Under the pieces are notes generated by a model. That model did no database searches and was not told where the DNA came from. It was given only the letters and a program-made list of their open reading frames with translations. The position numbers were made by a program, and so were the translations under genes. A stretch of 54,866 nucleotides of DNA from NCBI GenBank assembly GCA_024275135.1, contig JAJRZS010000059.1:24001-78866 (forward strand). The letters are read 5' to 3'. Within the stretch, counting starts at the first letter, position 1; every line of letters starts with the position of its first letter. Shown piece by piece: positions 8,401 through 16,722 of this stretch. This DNA is from Planctomycetota bacterium (lineage in GTDB: Bacteria > Planctomycetota > UBA1135).

Positions 8401-8443
8401 CTATGGAAGGGCATTTGGCCCTTGACGAGGAGGATTCTATTCT

Positions 8444-9091
8444 ATGCCCATGTTTACTGGGCTGGTCGAGGGGATGGCAACGGTGGTGGAGCGCTGCGCT
8501 GGGCAGGCCGGCGAGCAGCTGTGGGTGGATTTAGGCCCTTTTGCCAAGGGCTTGCAGCTGGGGGATTCTGTTTGCACCTCCGGTGTCTGCCTCTCGGTTG
8601 CGGCTCAACGGGAAAACCTGGTTCGCTACGATGTGTCTCCCGAAACCCTTGATAAATCCACTCTTGGCGGCTTGGGTGTAGGTTCTAAAGTGAATGTAGA
8701 AAGGAGCTTACGACTAGGTGACCGGCTCGGAGGGCATTTCCTCAGTGGCCATGTGGATGGCCTTGGCACCTTGCTCGCCACCGAGCAGCAGGGAGATTTT
8801 GCCGTTTATCGTTTCGCCACCCCACCTTCCTTTTGGCCCTTTTTGGTGGCCAAAGGCTCGGTGGGCATCGATGGGGTGAGCCTCACGGTGGCCGAAATGC
8901 TGCCCAATTTTGAATTTTCGGTGGCCTTAATCCCCGAAACCCTTTCCCGCACCACCTTGGGGCAACTTCAGCCCGGAGATGCGGTGAATTTGGAGGGGGA
9001 TTTGCTTGGAAAATATGTTTTGCGCTACCTTCAGCTCCACCAAACCAACCCTGAGAGCCTGGCTGAGACTCTTTCCGCCCTGGAAAAATAG
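8444..9091 (+). CDS. ribE: Riboflavin synthase (alpha chain)
   Basis: Dismutates two 6,7-dimethyl-8-ribityllumazines into riboflavin plus a pyrimidinedione. Two lumazine-binding repeats: residues about 3-96 (MFTGLVEG; CTSGVCLSV; VNVERSLRLGD) and about 98-200 (GGHFLSGHVDG; GSVGIDGVSLTV; VNLEGDLLGKYV). At 215 aa it has family length. The canonical family start would be ATG 8450 (MFTGLVEG). ATG 8444 lies 10 nt after the Shine-Dalgarno GAGGAGG (8427-8433), so I prefer it. No room for an FMN riboswitch in the 101-base gap to divergent trmD. The outer-membrane genes follow 68 bases later. Confidence 0.95.
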   Translation: MPMFTGLVEGMATVVERCAGQAGEQLWVDLGPFAKGLQLGDSVCTSGVCLSVAAQRENLVRYDVSPETLDKSTLGGLGVGSKVNVERSLRLGDRLGGHFLSGHVDGLGTLLATEQQGDFAVYRFATPPSFWPFLVAKGSVGIDGVSLTVAEMLPNFEFSVALIPETLSRTTLGQLQPGDAVNLEGDLLGKYVLRYLQLHQTNPESLAETLSALEK

Positions 9092-9145
9092 TTTTTCCCC
9101 TTCCCCGCTTCCCACCTTCCCTTCGCTTTGCCAAAATGGCCCACC

Positions 9146-9151
9146 TAATTT
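9146..9151 (+). promoter_or_regulatory. Candidate -10 (TAATTT) before the first barrel gene
   Basis: TAATTT ends 8 nt before ATG 9160, consistent with a leaderless mRNA and with that start codon rather than ATG 9136. Confidence 0.35.
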
Positions 9152-9159
9152 CAGACCTC

Positions 9160-10350
9160 ATGCTCCGAAACCTTTCCTTGCTCCTTCTGCTGTCCACGCC
9201 TGCCGTGCCTCAGGAGCCCGTTACCCACGGGCTTTCTGGGGTCAGCCTGAGTTTGGGTGGCGAGGTGTTGTTCCGTGGCGAGCTGCGAACCAACGCCGAC
9301 CAAGCCACCGGCTTAGGTGGATCCGAAGACGCATTTCTAACCCGCGCAGCGGTGGATTTTGATTTTGAATTCCATCGTTATCTGCGCGGCTATTTGGAAA
9401 TGTTTGGAGCTGTCACCGCTACCGGTACGGCCGATGTCGAGGACGTCGAACAGCTCTATCTGGATTTCGACCAATTCCTTGGCGACTACAGCCTACGGGT
9501 AGGGCGCATGCAATTTGATCTAGGAGATGGCCGTGTGATTTCCTCCATCCCGTGGTTGGTCGAGCGAAACACCTTTGATGGTGTGCAAATCCATAGCCAA
9601 CCCAGAGGCTGGGATTTGCGGGCTTGGCATACAAAGACAGCGGGTGGCCCCAGCAGCTTTTATGACGAAACCTTCTCCGGAATTTATGGCACCACCCATC
9701 CCAGCAAGGATTCGGTGGTCGATGCTTTTCTCCTGCGACGTGGGCGCGCAGTTGGCGATATTGAGGAATACACGGTTGGTTTACGCTGGCAAGGAGAAAC
9801 GCGCAACGGCTTTGAATGGAATGTATTTGGGGCCTATCAAGATGGAGATGATGGCATCCGCGAGATTTTGTCCCAGGCAGTCGCCATTACTTTGCGCAAA
9901 CAACTGGATTATGGGCATGGTGTCGGTGTGGAAATGGCCTTGGCCAAAGGCAACGATGGCAAACCTTTAGACCGGAAGCGTTACGACCCGGTTTATATCG
10001 ACCAGCATGTGTACAACGGACGTGCTGATATCGTTGCTTTTTCCAATCTTTTGGATTTGGCTGTTATGTACTGGTTGGATTGGAACGAGCGCTGGAGCTT
10101 CCATGTGGATGGCCACGAATTCACTCGTCAAAACACCAGTGATTCCGTGTATTTGGGTTACAACGTAACCCCGGTTACTCCTGCGAGCTCTTCCGGTGGT
10201 ATTGGCCGCGAGCTCGACATTTACTGCGAAGGTGTCCTTTCCGACAATTTCGCGGTTGATTTCGGTGGTGCAATCTTTTCGCCACAAGCATCCCTCCCGC
10301 ATGATCAGGAGCAACTTTGGTTGTACATCCAGTTCGTGCTCAACTTCTAA
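9160..10350 (+). CDS. Outer-membrane beta-barrel, alginate-export/porin type
   Basis: 396-aa protein with signal peptide MLRNLSLLLLLSTPAVPQEP, then alternating amphipathic strands (VDFDFEFHRYLRGYLEMFG; YSLRVGRMQFDLGDG; GVQIHSQPRGWDLRAWHTK) and a terminal Phe (FVLNF), the usual BAM recognition end. The RVGR..FDLGDGRVI...W segment resembles the alginate-export (AlgE-like) barrel family, many of whose members have no tested link to alginate. Likely a passive outer-membrane channel; the substrate is unknown. ATG 9136 is an alternative start, but 9160 begins the signal peptide. Adjacent to a paralogous barrel 5 bases downstream. Confidence 0.75.
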   Translation: MLRNLSLLLLLSTPAVPQEPVTHGLSGVSLSLGGEVLFRGELRTNADQATGLGGSEDAFLTRAAVDFDFEFHRYLRGYLEMFGAVTATGTADVEDVEQLYLDFDQFLGDYSLRVGRMQFDLGDGRVISSIPWLVERNTFDGVQIHSQPRGWDLRAWHTKTAGGPSSFYDETFSGIYGTTHPSKDSVVDAFLLRRGRAVGDIEEYTVGLRWQGETRNGFEWNVFGAYQDGDDGIREILSQAVAITLRKQLDYGHGVGVEMALAKGNDGKPLDRKRYDPVYIDQHVYNGRADIVAFSNLLDLAVMYWLDWNERWSFHVDGHEFTRQNTSDSVYLGYNVTPVTPASSSGGIGRELDIYCEGVLSDNFAVDFGGAIFSPQASLPHDQEQLWLYIQFVLNF

Positions 10351-10355
10351 TCATC

Positions 10356-11564
10356 ATGAAGTCTTCCCTCATCCTCCTTGTTACCGCACTGTGCGCTGCT
10401 CCCTTGTTGGCGCAAGACAATGTGGTTACTTTCAACTCCTCCGTAGACGGTGTCTCGGCTGGAGGTTCTTTGCGTTTCCGCACGGAAACACGTGATCCAG
10501 CTTCTCCGCAAAAAGGATTGGATTCCAATTCTTTTTCCAGCGGCTTTGCACGTGCCTTCTTCGCGGTGGACGTTTCGGACAACCTCGATGCAAAAATCGA
10601 GTTTCAACATGTCATCACTGGGCAGGGCATCGGCTCTGTTGGCTTGCTGCGCCAAGGATGGCTACGTTGGAGTACCACCGATCACACCCAACTCCAAGTT
10701 GGCCGCTTCCAAATGAGCTACGGTAACGAGCGCATGGTTTCGCCCCTTGCTTGGAGTAACTTTGGCCGTGCTTGGGATGGTGCCCGCTACACACTCAAAG
10801 GCCAAAGCTGGAAATCCGATGTGTTCTGGACGCAGCCGGTCGAAATGATGGGCATTGCCGTTGGCGCCCAGCAAGCCTTTGGTGGCTTGTATGTGGAAGT
10901 GGATCCGTCCGAAGCCATTAGTTTCGATGTCTATGCCTTCTTGCGCCGGGATCGGCTAATGGGTGGCTTGGGCACCAATGATGTCACGGTGGGTGGCATT
11001 GTCGAAGGTCAGCCTGCAGAAGGTTGGTCTTTCTCGATTGAAGGCGCTTCCCAAAGCGGCGACCACGGTGCCTTGAGCGCCGGTGGTACGGCTCTTGCTG
11101 CCCGCACCGACATGGTCGTGGCCAAGGGTGTCAAGCTTGGTGTTGGCTATGAACTCGCTTCGGGAGATGGCAACGCCACCGATGGCAACGACGATGCCTT
11201 CAAACCTTTGTTCGACTTCGGGCATGCTTACCACGGTACCCAAGATCTTTTCACCTGGACCAACCTGCAAGACATCATTGTTCGCTCCAGTTTTGATCTC
11301 GATGGTAACTGGAAACTGCATGGAGATTTTCACATCTTTAGCCTAGATGACGTCAATGGTGGCATTCCGGCCTTCACCGGCGGTCCTTTCCCCCAGGTTC
11401 CAGGGCAGGATGCCTTGGGAACGGAACTCGACATCTCTGTCAAGGGGATGATTGCCGGGGGCATCAAAGTGTGGACGGGTGTCTCTTTCTTCTCCGCTGG
11501 CGACGCCATCGCCACCAGCAAAGATCAAATGTGGGCCTTCTTGCAAGGCGAGGTTTTCTTCTAA
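10356..11564 (+). CDS. Second outer-membrane beta-barrel, same family
   Basis: 402-aa protein with signal peptide MKSSLILLVTALCAAPLLAQ (cleavage likely after ALA/LAQ). Barrel-type strands include ARAFFAVDVSDNLDAKIEFQ, QLQVGRFQMSYGNERMV and SWKSDVFWTQP. It ends in EVFF, again with terminal Phe. The organisation GRFQMSYGNERMVSPLAWSN parallels the alginate-export family. It starts 5 bases after the first barrel and is surely cotranscribed. The two are distant paralogs rather than copies. Transcription appears to stop at a hairpin lying inside the opposite gene (11583-11617). Confidence 0.75.
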   Translation: MKSSLILLVTALCAAPLLAQDNVVTFNSSVDGVSAGGSLRFRTETRDPASPQKGLDSNSFSSGFARAFFAVDVSDNLDAKIEFQHVITGQGIGSVGLLRQGWLRWSTTDHTQLQVGRFQMSYGNERMVSPLAWSNFGRAWDGARYTLKGQSWKSDVFWTQPVEMMGIAVGAQQAFGGLYVEVDPSEAISFDVYAFLRRDRLMGGLGTNDVTVGGIVEGQPAEGWSFSIEGASQSGDHGALSAGGTALAARTDMVVAKGVKLGVGYELASGDGNATDGNDDAFKPLFDFGHAYHGTQDLFTWTNLQDIIVRSSFDLDGNWKLHGDFHIFSLDDVNGGIPAFTGGPFPQVPGQDALGTELDISVKGMIAGGIKVWTGVSFFSAGDAIATSKDQMWAFLQGEVFF

Positions 11565-11566
11565 AC

Positions 11567-13390
11567 CTAGCCCGCTTTCTTTAAGCCCTCGAGGAGTTCC
11601 TCGAGGGCTTCCTTTTTGGCGTCGGCGTCGCCCTCCGTGGAGGCCTGTTTCCAGCGTGGAAACCAGTCGGAGCCATAACCCGCCGTGCGCCACAAGAAGG
11701 ATCGTCCCTCTGGGGGAAGGAAAAAACGAGGGAAGCGATACCCCATTTCGCTGAGGGGGGATTGTTGCACACGCAAACTTAGGCGGAGCGCTTCGCGCTG
11801 CAGGCGAAGCTTGTCCAAGGTTTCTTCGAGGGTGGTTTCCGGTAGTCGATCCAAAGCTTGCACCACTTGTTGCATCCATCCACGACGACCATCCACCACG
11901 CAATCCCCAGCACACAATCGCTTTACCAAGGCGACGGCGAAGGCAGCAGCTTGGGCGTGGTATTGATAATCGGGATCCAAAAACTTCTCCACCAAATAGG
12001 GGGTATCCAAGGCCGAGTGGTAAACCCCATTGCCGCCGTGAAAACCGAAAGCCACCACTTCCACCCCAGCCAATTCCAAGAAGGGAACGTGATCGGAGCC
12101 ACCGCCGGGAATGCCTAGTTTTTTGGGTGCGTCGATGCCTTGGGACAGACACACCTGGCTTAGACTTGCAACTAAACCCGGGGTACAAGAAGCGCCAAAA
12201 TTGGGCCCGGTTGCGGCCACATCCATATTGACGTAAGCCACTGCCTTTTCCCGCAGGATGTCGCGATATTGCTCGACCCATTCTGTGGAGCCAACCAAAC
12301 CCCACTCTTCCGCATCCCAAGTGGCAAAAATGAGCGTGCGGTCAGGGCGCCAACCGCGTTGGAGGGCTTCGCCGAAAACGCGCACCGTTTCTAACAACAC
12401 CGTCGTTCCGGTGCCGTTGTCGGTGGCGCCAAAGCCCCAGGCATCTCGATGCGCGCCGACGATGACCCATTCTTCAGGATGGGTGGCGCCTTCTACTCGC
12501 CCTAGCACATTTTGGATTTGCACCAGGTTGGGATCTTGTTTGATGCGCAAGCGTACTTTGCTGGGCAAGGGGCCCAGTTTCCGTTTCGCTCCGGCCATCA
12601 ACAAAGCGGCGTTGGCGGCGGAAATTGGCAAGCTGGGAATATGCACCATGCCCTGCGCCTGCGATGGCAAAATGCGCTTGGCATGTTCCAAGGCAGCCCA
12701 TCCTGGAGTCAGCGGGTCGCCGTCGGCATTGTAAACCGAGCCGCGCTGAATCCCCGTTGGCGGACGCCATGGGCCTTTAGGAAGTACCGGACCGACCACC
12801 TCGCCATCATCTTCGCGGTCGGTGTAAAGCAGAGCCGCGCGGAATCCAAAGGCCTCGGCATGGGCCACCTTCAGCCCGCGGTACAAAGCTCCGTAGCGAA
12901 TAAGGGCGATACCACCGACAAAAGCATCCCCGAATTTTTTCTGTAGCTGTTGAAATTCCGCTTCCGTCCCATAGCCGACATACCACAAATCTCCTTCTGC
13001 GCGGCCGGGCGCGGTTAGCCCATGCATGGGGGGGATATGGTCGCGCAGACTGCGTGGGTCTTCGGCGTAACCTTGCTCGCGCATATCGAGAGCCCGCCAT
13101 TCGCCCTGCGCAGTCTGCATTTGCAGGCTCTGCTCGGTTTGCCGAGGCAAATAACACCAATAGGGGGCAATCTCCACTTCGAAGCCGGCATCAGCCATGA
13201 CTTGGGCTGCATAGTCAATGGCGGCCTGGGAGTCTTCACTGCCAGCCAACCGTGGCCGTTGACATAGTTGGTCCATGGTCTCGGCCAAGCGGATGGGAGA
13301 AGCAGCCTGGGGCTGGGGACCTGGCTCGGCCTGCTGTGAGGCATTGGCAAGAGCAAAGGGTATGCCTAAGAGGGGCAGAGGAATCAGCAT
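11567..13390 (-). CDS. M28-family zinc peptidase (glutamate carboxypeptidase II-like)
   Basis: 607-aa exported metallopeptidase. Signal peptide at residues 1-16 (MLIPLPLLGIPFALANA), then a protease-associated domain insert (about 110-290) and an M28 catalytic domain with two-zinc ligands visible: GAHRDAWGFGATDNGTG (His, Asp), DAEEWGLVGS (catalytic and bridging Glu), VNMDVAATG (Asp) and YHSALDTP (His). A C-terminal helical dimerisation-like domain completes the NAALADase/PSMA layout. Likely trims peptides or folate-like gamma-glutamates in the periplasm. Its stop is 2 bases from the convergent barrel gene stop. A TAGGGT hexamer (13400-13405) ends 9 nt before the ATG. Confidence 0.88.
   Translation of the reverse strand: MLIPLPLLGIPFALANASQQAEPGPQPQAASPIRLAETMDQLCQRPRLAGSEDSQAAIDYAAQVMADAGFEVEIAPYWCYLPRQTEQSLQMQTAQGEWRALDMREQGYAEDPRSLRDHIPPMHGLTAPGRAEGDLWYVGYGTEAEFQQLQKKFGDAFVGGIALIRYGALYRGLKVAHAEAFGFRAALLYTDREDDGEVVGPVLPKGPWRPPTGIQRGSVYNADGDPLTPGWAALEHAKRILPSQAQGMVHIPSLPISAANAALLMAGAKRKLGPLPSKVRLRIKQDPNLVQIQNVLGRVEGATHPEEWVIVGAHRDAWGFGATDNGTGTTVLLETVRVFGEALQRGWRPDRTLIFATWDAEEWGLVGSTEWVEQYRDILREKAVAYVNMDVAATGPNFGASCTPGLVASLSQVCLSQGIDAPKKLGIPGGGSDHVPFLELAGVEVVAFGFHGGNGVYHSALDTPYLVEKFLDPDYQYHAQAAAFAVALVKRLCAGDCVVDGRRGWMQQVVQALDRLPETTLEETLDKLRLQREALRLSLRVQQSPLSEMGYRFPRFFLPPEGRSFLWRTAGYGSDWFPRWKQASTEGDADAKKEALEELLEGLKKAG
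11583..11617 (+). terminator. Rho-independent terminator inside an opposing coding region
   Basis: AAGCCCTCGAGGA (11583-11595) and TCCTCGAGGGCTT (11598-11610) are perfect inverted repeats, followed by CCTTTTT on the plus strand. It sits just after the barrel gene stop and within the last codons of the minus-strand M28 peptidase, where it encodes the Glu/Leu/Lys-rich tail (KKEALEELLEGLKKAG). Confidence 0.8.
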
Positions 13391-13399
13391 GCAGACGTT

Positions 13400-13405
13400 A
13401 CCCTA
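13400..13405 (-). promoter_or_regulatory. Candidate -10 (TAGGGT) for the M28 peptidase
   Basis: TAGGGT ends 9 nt upstream of the minus-strand ATG at 13390, in the 47-base divergent gap. No clear -35 or Shine-Dalgarno. Confidence 0.35.
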
Positions 13406-13437
13406 GCAGTCTCGATGCCTAGCCTGCAGCCTCACCC

Positions 13438-13872
13438 ATGCTCCCTCAAGCTCCTCGTTTCCTCGCCCTCGATTGGAATGGCACGGTGGTGCCGGTTTTC
13501 GGGTGCCCTGCCTACCCACAAGCGATGGCGGTTCTGCAACAGCTGCACCGAGCTGGATTGCCTTTGTTTGTCGTCAGCCATGCCACCCAGGCCCAGATCG
13601 AGGCGGATGTGGCCCGCATCGGCTTAGAGGTGGATGGGATTTTTGGATGCGAGGATAAAGGGCCGGTGTTGTCCGATTTGCATATGCAATATGGTGTGGG
13701 ATGGGTGCTGGGTGACCACCCCGCCGACCGTCGCGCGGCCATGGATGCAGACTTGGCCTTCCTTCAAGCGCGCTTGGAGGGGCAGATGGCTTTTTCCGGG
13801 CAAAAGGATTGTTTTTTTCATTGGACGGAGGTGCCCAACCTCTTGCTTGCTGCCCGCACCACGCAGCGCTAG
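13438..13872 (+). CDS. Small HAD-family phosphatase-like protein
   Basis: 144-aa HAD-fold protein without room for a large cap. Motif I is FLALDWNGTVVP (nucleophile Asp, with Asn in place of the usual acid/base Asp, as in several HAD subgroups). Motif II is VVSHA, a Lys lies in EDKGPVL, and motif IV is VLGDHPADRRAA. Probably a phosphate-monoester hydrolase; the substrate cannot be inferred. A TAGCCT hexamer ends 12 nt before the ATG. The rpoZ promoter overlaps its last codons. Confidence 0.7.
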   Translation: MLPQAPRFLALDWNGTVVPVFGCPAYPQAMAVLQQLHRAGLPLFVVSHATQAQIEADVARIGLEVDGIFGCEDKGPVLSDLHMQYGVGWVLGDHPADRRAAMDADLAFLQARLEGQMAFSGQKDCFFHWTEVPNLLLAARTTQR

Positions 13873-13875
13873 AAT
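13847..13875 (+). promoter_or_regulatory. Promoter of rpoZ
   Basis: TTGCTG (13847-13852), 17-nt spacer, TAGAAT (13870-13875), overlapping the end of the HAD gene and 25 nt before the rpoZ ATG. The -10 context TAGAATGC recurs at the rplM promoter. Confidence 0.55.
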
Positions 13876-13900
13876 GCCCGGTCCCTTCGGGGCTTACACC

Positions 13901-14125
13901 ATGGATAGCACACTTCCTCAACGTCTCCAGCGCAATGTCAACGGCTCTTTCGAAAAGACCGTGTTACTGCAGAAGAGAATTCGGCAGTTGGTGCGCGGAG
14001 ATGCTCCTTTGTTTGACGCAGAGTTGGAGCGCATCGAAAACCCCATCGAAATCGCCCTAGTCGAAATCGAGCGCGGTCTGATTGATTTGGTGGAAGATGT
14101 GCCCGAAGAAAAGCCCACCCTTTAG
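13901..14125 (+). CDS. rpoZ: RNA polymerase omega subunit-like protein
   Basis: 74-aa protein similar to the omega subunit, which binds the beta' C-terminus and helps assembly of RNA polymerase. The core FEKTVLLQKRIRQLVRGD, then an acidic loop and NPIEIALVEIERGLIDLVE, fits the compact omega of some phyla (helix with KR..QL followed by NP-IAL-EI-G-I). The usual N-terminal R..T arrangement is weak, so I call it omega-like. ATG 13901 is chosen over 13874 (MPGPFG...), which overlaps the promoter. Its stop overlaps the convergent gene by 4 bases. Confidence 0.72.
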   Translation: MDSTLPQRLQRNVNGSFEKTVLLQKRIRQLVRGDAPLFDAELERIENPIEIALVEIERGLIDLVEDVPEEKPTL

Positions 14126-15372
14126 GGGTGGTTGGCTTTGTTGAGTAGCTGGCGAAGGCATTCTTGTAAAGTTTCCCGCAAGCTGGTGAAGCCTTCGTAA
14201 TAGCAGGTGATGCAGGGTTTTTGCCCAGCTTGATTGCAGACCTCGCGGGCTTTGCCAGTGAAGGTGGTGCGATTCCAGTGCAGGATAACAAGGGCATCGA
14301 AGCGCGTGTTCATGTCGGTGGCGAGCTTGTCCATTTCTTTGTGCCAAGACACATATTCCGCCATGCGCCATTCGCTTTCAAAGCCCATCACTTCTGCATA
14401 TTCTTGAAGCTTGTCGCGGTGGCGGAATTGAGGTTCCCCGCCGCCCACAACCAAGATGCGGAAGCGGCGTGGTTGTTGGTTCAAGACTTTGGCCAACTCG
14501 TTTTCTTTGCTCAATAGGGGGCGGTTGCGGAAAGATGGAACCTCTTCTTCTTGAATGGCGTCGAAGCGATCGCGGTCGTGAAGACAAGCACGTAAGTCGT
14601 CGCGCTCCCAAATCAACATCTGCAGTTTCTGCTCGGCAATGGATTGTTGTTGATGGGCATCCGCGGCTTCTGCTGCCAGCACTTCTTCGCGGGCGCTGGC
14701 TTGGGTGGAATCTGCGTGTTTCTTTTTCCAGCCAGTCGCGCGTGCTTCCGCCTTTCGCTTTTCCGCCTGAGCCTCCGCCAGCTCCTGTTTCAACTCTTGT
14801 TGCTGCCGATGGGCTTGCCCGAGCTCTTCTTGCAAGCGTGCAATCTCTTTGCGCGCCTCTTGCAGTTGCTGTTTGAGGGCGCTCTCTTTGCTAACCTTTT
14901 TCTTAACCTTTTTTTTGGGTTTCGCTTTGGGAGGGCTGGCCACTTGGTCTTTGGCGTTGGGAAGCTCGTCCAGCCAAGCCGGAATGCGCTGGAGCAAGCG
15001 CTCCCAGGCCGCCGCGTTGCCAGCTAAGAGATCGAAAGCCAAGGCACTGAGCATCTGCTGAGGGGGTGGCTTGGCCGGCGTTGGGTTGTCAGCGTCCTCC
15101 GTATCCGCCAGTTCAACAGGTTGGGGCAGACGGGGCAGCATGGCCTGGACGGTGGCTTTGCGCAGGTGGGCATGGTTGCCCAAGAGTTCGGCCACTTGCA
15201 GCGCAGGAGGGTGATTGCCGCGTTTTTTATACCCCGCCTTGTGGGCAAGCTCCAAAAGGCAGGAGGGAGGAAGCCAGCGCTCCAACAGGGCGGCCAATAT
15301 TGACTCTTCGCGGCTAAGGAAGAGCAGGGCCGACTCAAGGGCACCCTTTTTGCACGACGCATCGTCTTGCAT
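14122..15372 (-). CDS. Coiled-coil protein with C-terminal DUF2325-like domain
   Basis: 416-aa cytoplasmic protein. The N-terminal helical domain (about 1-130) resembles no family I know. A Lys-rich patch follows (KAKPKKKVKKKVSKE, about 148-162), then a long coiled coil (about 165-270, Glu/Gln/Lys/Ala-rich). The C-terminus (about 305-410) has RILVVGGGEPQFRHRDKLQE and FDALVILHWNRTTF, resembling DUF2325, a domain of unknown role. The basic patch suggests nucleic-acid contact, but this is inference. A TATGGT hexamer (15384-15389) ends 11 nt before the ATG. It is divergent from the envelope unit and convergent with rpoZ by a 4-base overlap. Confidence 0.6.
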   Translation of the reverse strand: MQDDASCKKGALESALLFLSREESILAALLERWLPPSCLLELAHKAGYKKRGNHPPALQVAELLGNHAHLRKATVQAMLPRLPQPVELADTEDADNPTPAKPPPQQMLSALAFDLLAGNAAAWERLLQRIPAWLDELPNAKDQVASPPKAKPKKKVKKKVSKESALKQQLQEARKEIARLQEELGQAHRQQQELKQELAEAQAEKRKAEARATGWKKKHADSTQASAREEVLAAEAADAHQQQSIAEQKLQMLIWERDDLRACLHDRDRFDAIQEEEVPSFRNRPLLSKENELAKVLNQQPRRFRILVVGGGEPQFRHRDKLQEYAEVMGFESEWRMAEYVSWHKEMDKLATDMNTRFDALVILHWNRTTFTGKAREVCNQAGQKPCITCYYEGFTSLRETLQECLRQLLNKANHP

Positions 15373-15383
15373 GCTGCGAGGTT

Positions 15384-15389
15384 ACCATA
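15384..15389 (-). promoter_or_regulatory. Candidate -10 (TATGGT) for the DUF2325 gene
   Basis: TATGGT ends 11 nt before ATG 15372. The overlapping plus-strand TACCAT (15383-15388) stands 11 nt before GTG 15400 of the divergent sulfatase gene, so both directions may use this AT-rich patch. Confidence 0.35.
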
Positions 15390-15399
15390 TTGGCCACTC

Positions 15400-16722
15400 G
15401 TGTCTCAGCTCTCCGTGAAACTTTCTCTTTGCTGGTTGTTGTTCGCTACCCTTCTTTCCTGTGGTGGTCGCGAACAAGACGGCGTGGGCGGCGTGGCGCC
15501 AGCGTCGAAGCCGAATGTGTTGTTGATTGTGGTCGACACTCTACGCCAAGACCATCTCACACCCTATGGCTATCAACAGCATGAAACCACCCCAGAATTG
15601 CAGCGTTTGGTGGACGAGGACGGAGCAGAGGTTTATTTCGGCGCCGTAGCCTCTAGTTCCTGGACCAAACCTGGAGTGGCCACTTTGTTTACCGGGCTCG
15701 ACCCCCGACAGCATGGGGTGATGCGTTTGCTAGGGCCGGGGAGTCAGCTGCGGGATGAACATACTTTGGCTCAAGAATTTTCCCGAGCCGATTATGCCAC
15801 TGGCTGCGTGATGAGCAATTTTCTACTGAGTCGCAAAATGGGAGCGGGGTTCGAGCGCGGCTTTGATTTCTACGATGATCGAGCGGCCAACCATCCCAAC
15901 CCACACCGGGGTTCCACCGCCAAAGAAGTGGTGGATTCTGGATTGCAATGGTTGAAGCAGCGGCAGCCTGGGCAACCTTGGTTTTTGGTTTTGCATTTCT
16001 TTGATCCCCATGCCAGCTTTGAAGACCACCCGGATGTGGACTGGGTGGATTCCGACTACCAGGGGTGGGTGGTTGGTGGGGTGTCCACCGACATGCTGCG
16101 GCAGAAGGAAAAAAGCCTCAGCATGGCCGATCGCGAGGCTCTTGCTGCCTACTACGACGAAGAAATCCATGCAGTGGATATGCAAATCGGCCGGCTTAAC
16201 CGTTATCTCAAGGAGGCTCAACTGGGATCCCAAACCGTCATCGTCTTTACTGCGGATCACGGAGAAGAATTGGGGGAGAGAAAGCATATTGGACATACGC
16301 AAAGCCTTTGTGCTGAATTGGTGGATTTACCCCTAGTGGTTTATGTGCCGCCTTCCCTGAAATCTCGATGGCAACTTGCGGAGAGTGCTGCGGGAGGTTT
16401 TGCCATGAAGCAAATCTATCCGGCAATCCTGAATGTTGCCGCACTGCCCATTCCCGAGGGGCGCAGTTTGGCCGCCCCAGAATTTTTGAGTATGCAAGTG
16501 GATTTTGTCCCGGTGCGCAAGGATCACCTGGAAAAATATGTGCAAAAGCGCGCTGTGCGCAGTCATGGGATCCATTATGTTTTGGATACACGGACGGGCG
16601 AAGAATGGCTCTATGACCTGACGCAAGATCCCAAAATGCTTCATCCTTTGTCGAGTCAACATCCAGGCTGGAGCCAGATGCGCGCGCTCCTTGGCAAGGC
16701 CCAATGGTGGGAGGAGCGTTGA
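15400..16722 (+). CDS. Sulfatase-like lipoprotein with Thr at the nucleophile position
   Basis: About 440 aa. A hydrophobic signal with lipobox LLSC (CWLLFATLLSCGG) predicts a lipoprotein. The alkaline-phosphatase/sulfatase fold shows VLLIVVDTLRQDHL (metal Asp), SSSWTKPGVATLFTG (active-site helix), FDPHASF and FTADHGEELGERKHIGH (metal Asp/His). The CxPSR sulfatase signature is absent: Thr stands where formylglycine would be, as in phosphoethanolamine and phosphoglycerol transferases. A phosphotransferase or phosphatase acting on envelope glycolipid is therefore as likely as a sulfatase. GTG 15400 and GTG 15415 are the candidate starts; ATG 15367 extends outside the signal. Overlaps lpxK by 19 bases. 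Confidence 0.75.
   Translation: MSQLSVKLSLCWLLFATLLSCGGREQDGVGGVAPASKPNVLLIVVDTLRQDHLTPYGYQQHETTPELQRLVDEDGAEVYFGAVASSSWTKPGVATLFTGLDPRQHGVMRLLGPGSQLRDEHTLAQEFSRADYATGCVMSNFLLSRKMGAGFERGFDFYDDRAANHPNPHRGSTAKEVVDSGLQWLKQRQPGQPWFLVLHFFDPHASFEDHPDVDWVDSDYQGWVVGGVSTDMLRQKEKSLSMADREALAAYYDEEIHAVDMQIGRLNRYLKEAQLGSQTVIVFTADHGEELGERKHIGHTQSLCAELVDLPLVVYVPPSLKSRWQLAESAAGGFAMKQIYPAILNVAALPIPEGRSLAAPEFLSMQVDFVPVRKDHLEKYVQKRAVRSHGIHYVLDTRTGEEWLYDLTQDPKMLHPLSSQHPGWSQMRALLGKAQWWEER

Noticed and set aside
8343..8443. FMN riboswitch before ribE
   Set aside because: Only 101 bases shared with a divergent promoter and no RFN-type conserved pairs seen.
9136..9159. ATG 9136 as start of the first barrel protein
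   Set aside because: Adds eight polar residues before the signal peptide, while TAATTT stands 8 nt before ATG 9160.
11343..12320. 325-codon minus frame across the barrel gene end and M28 gene
   Set aside because: Gly/Arg-rich shadow spanning two certain genes in other frames.
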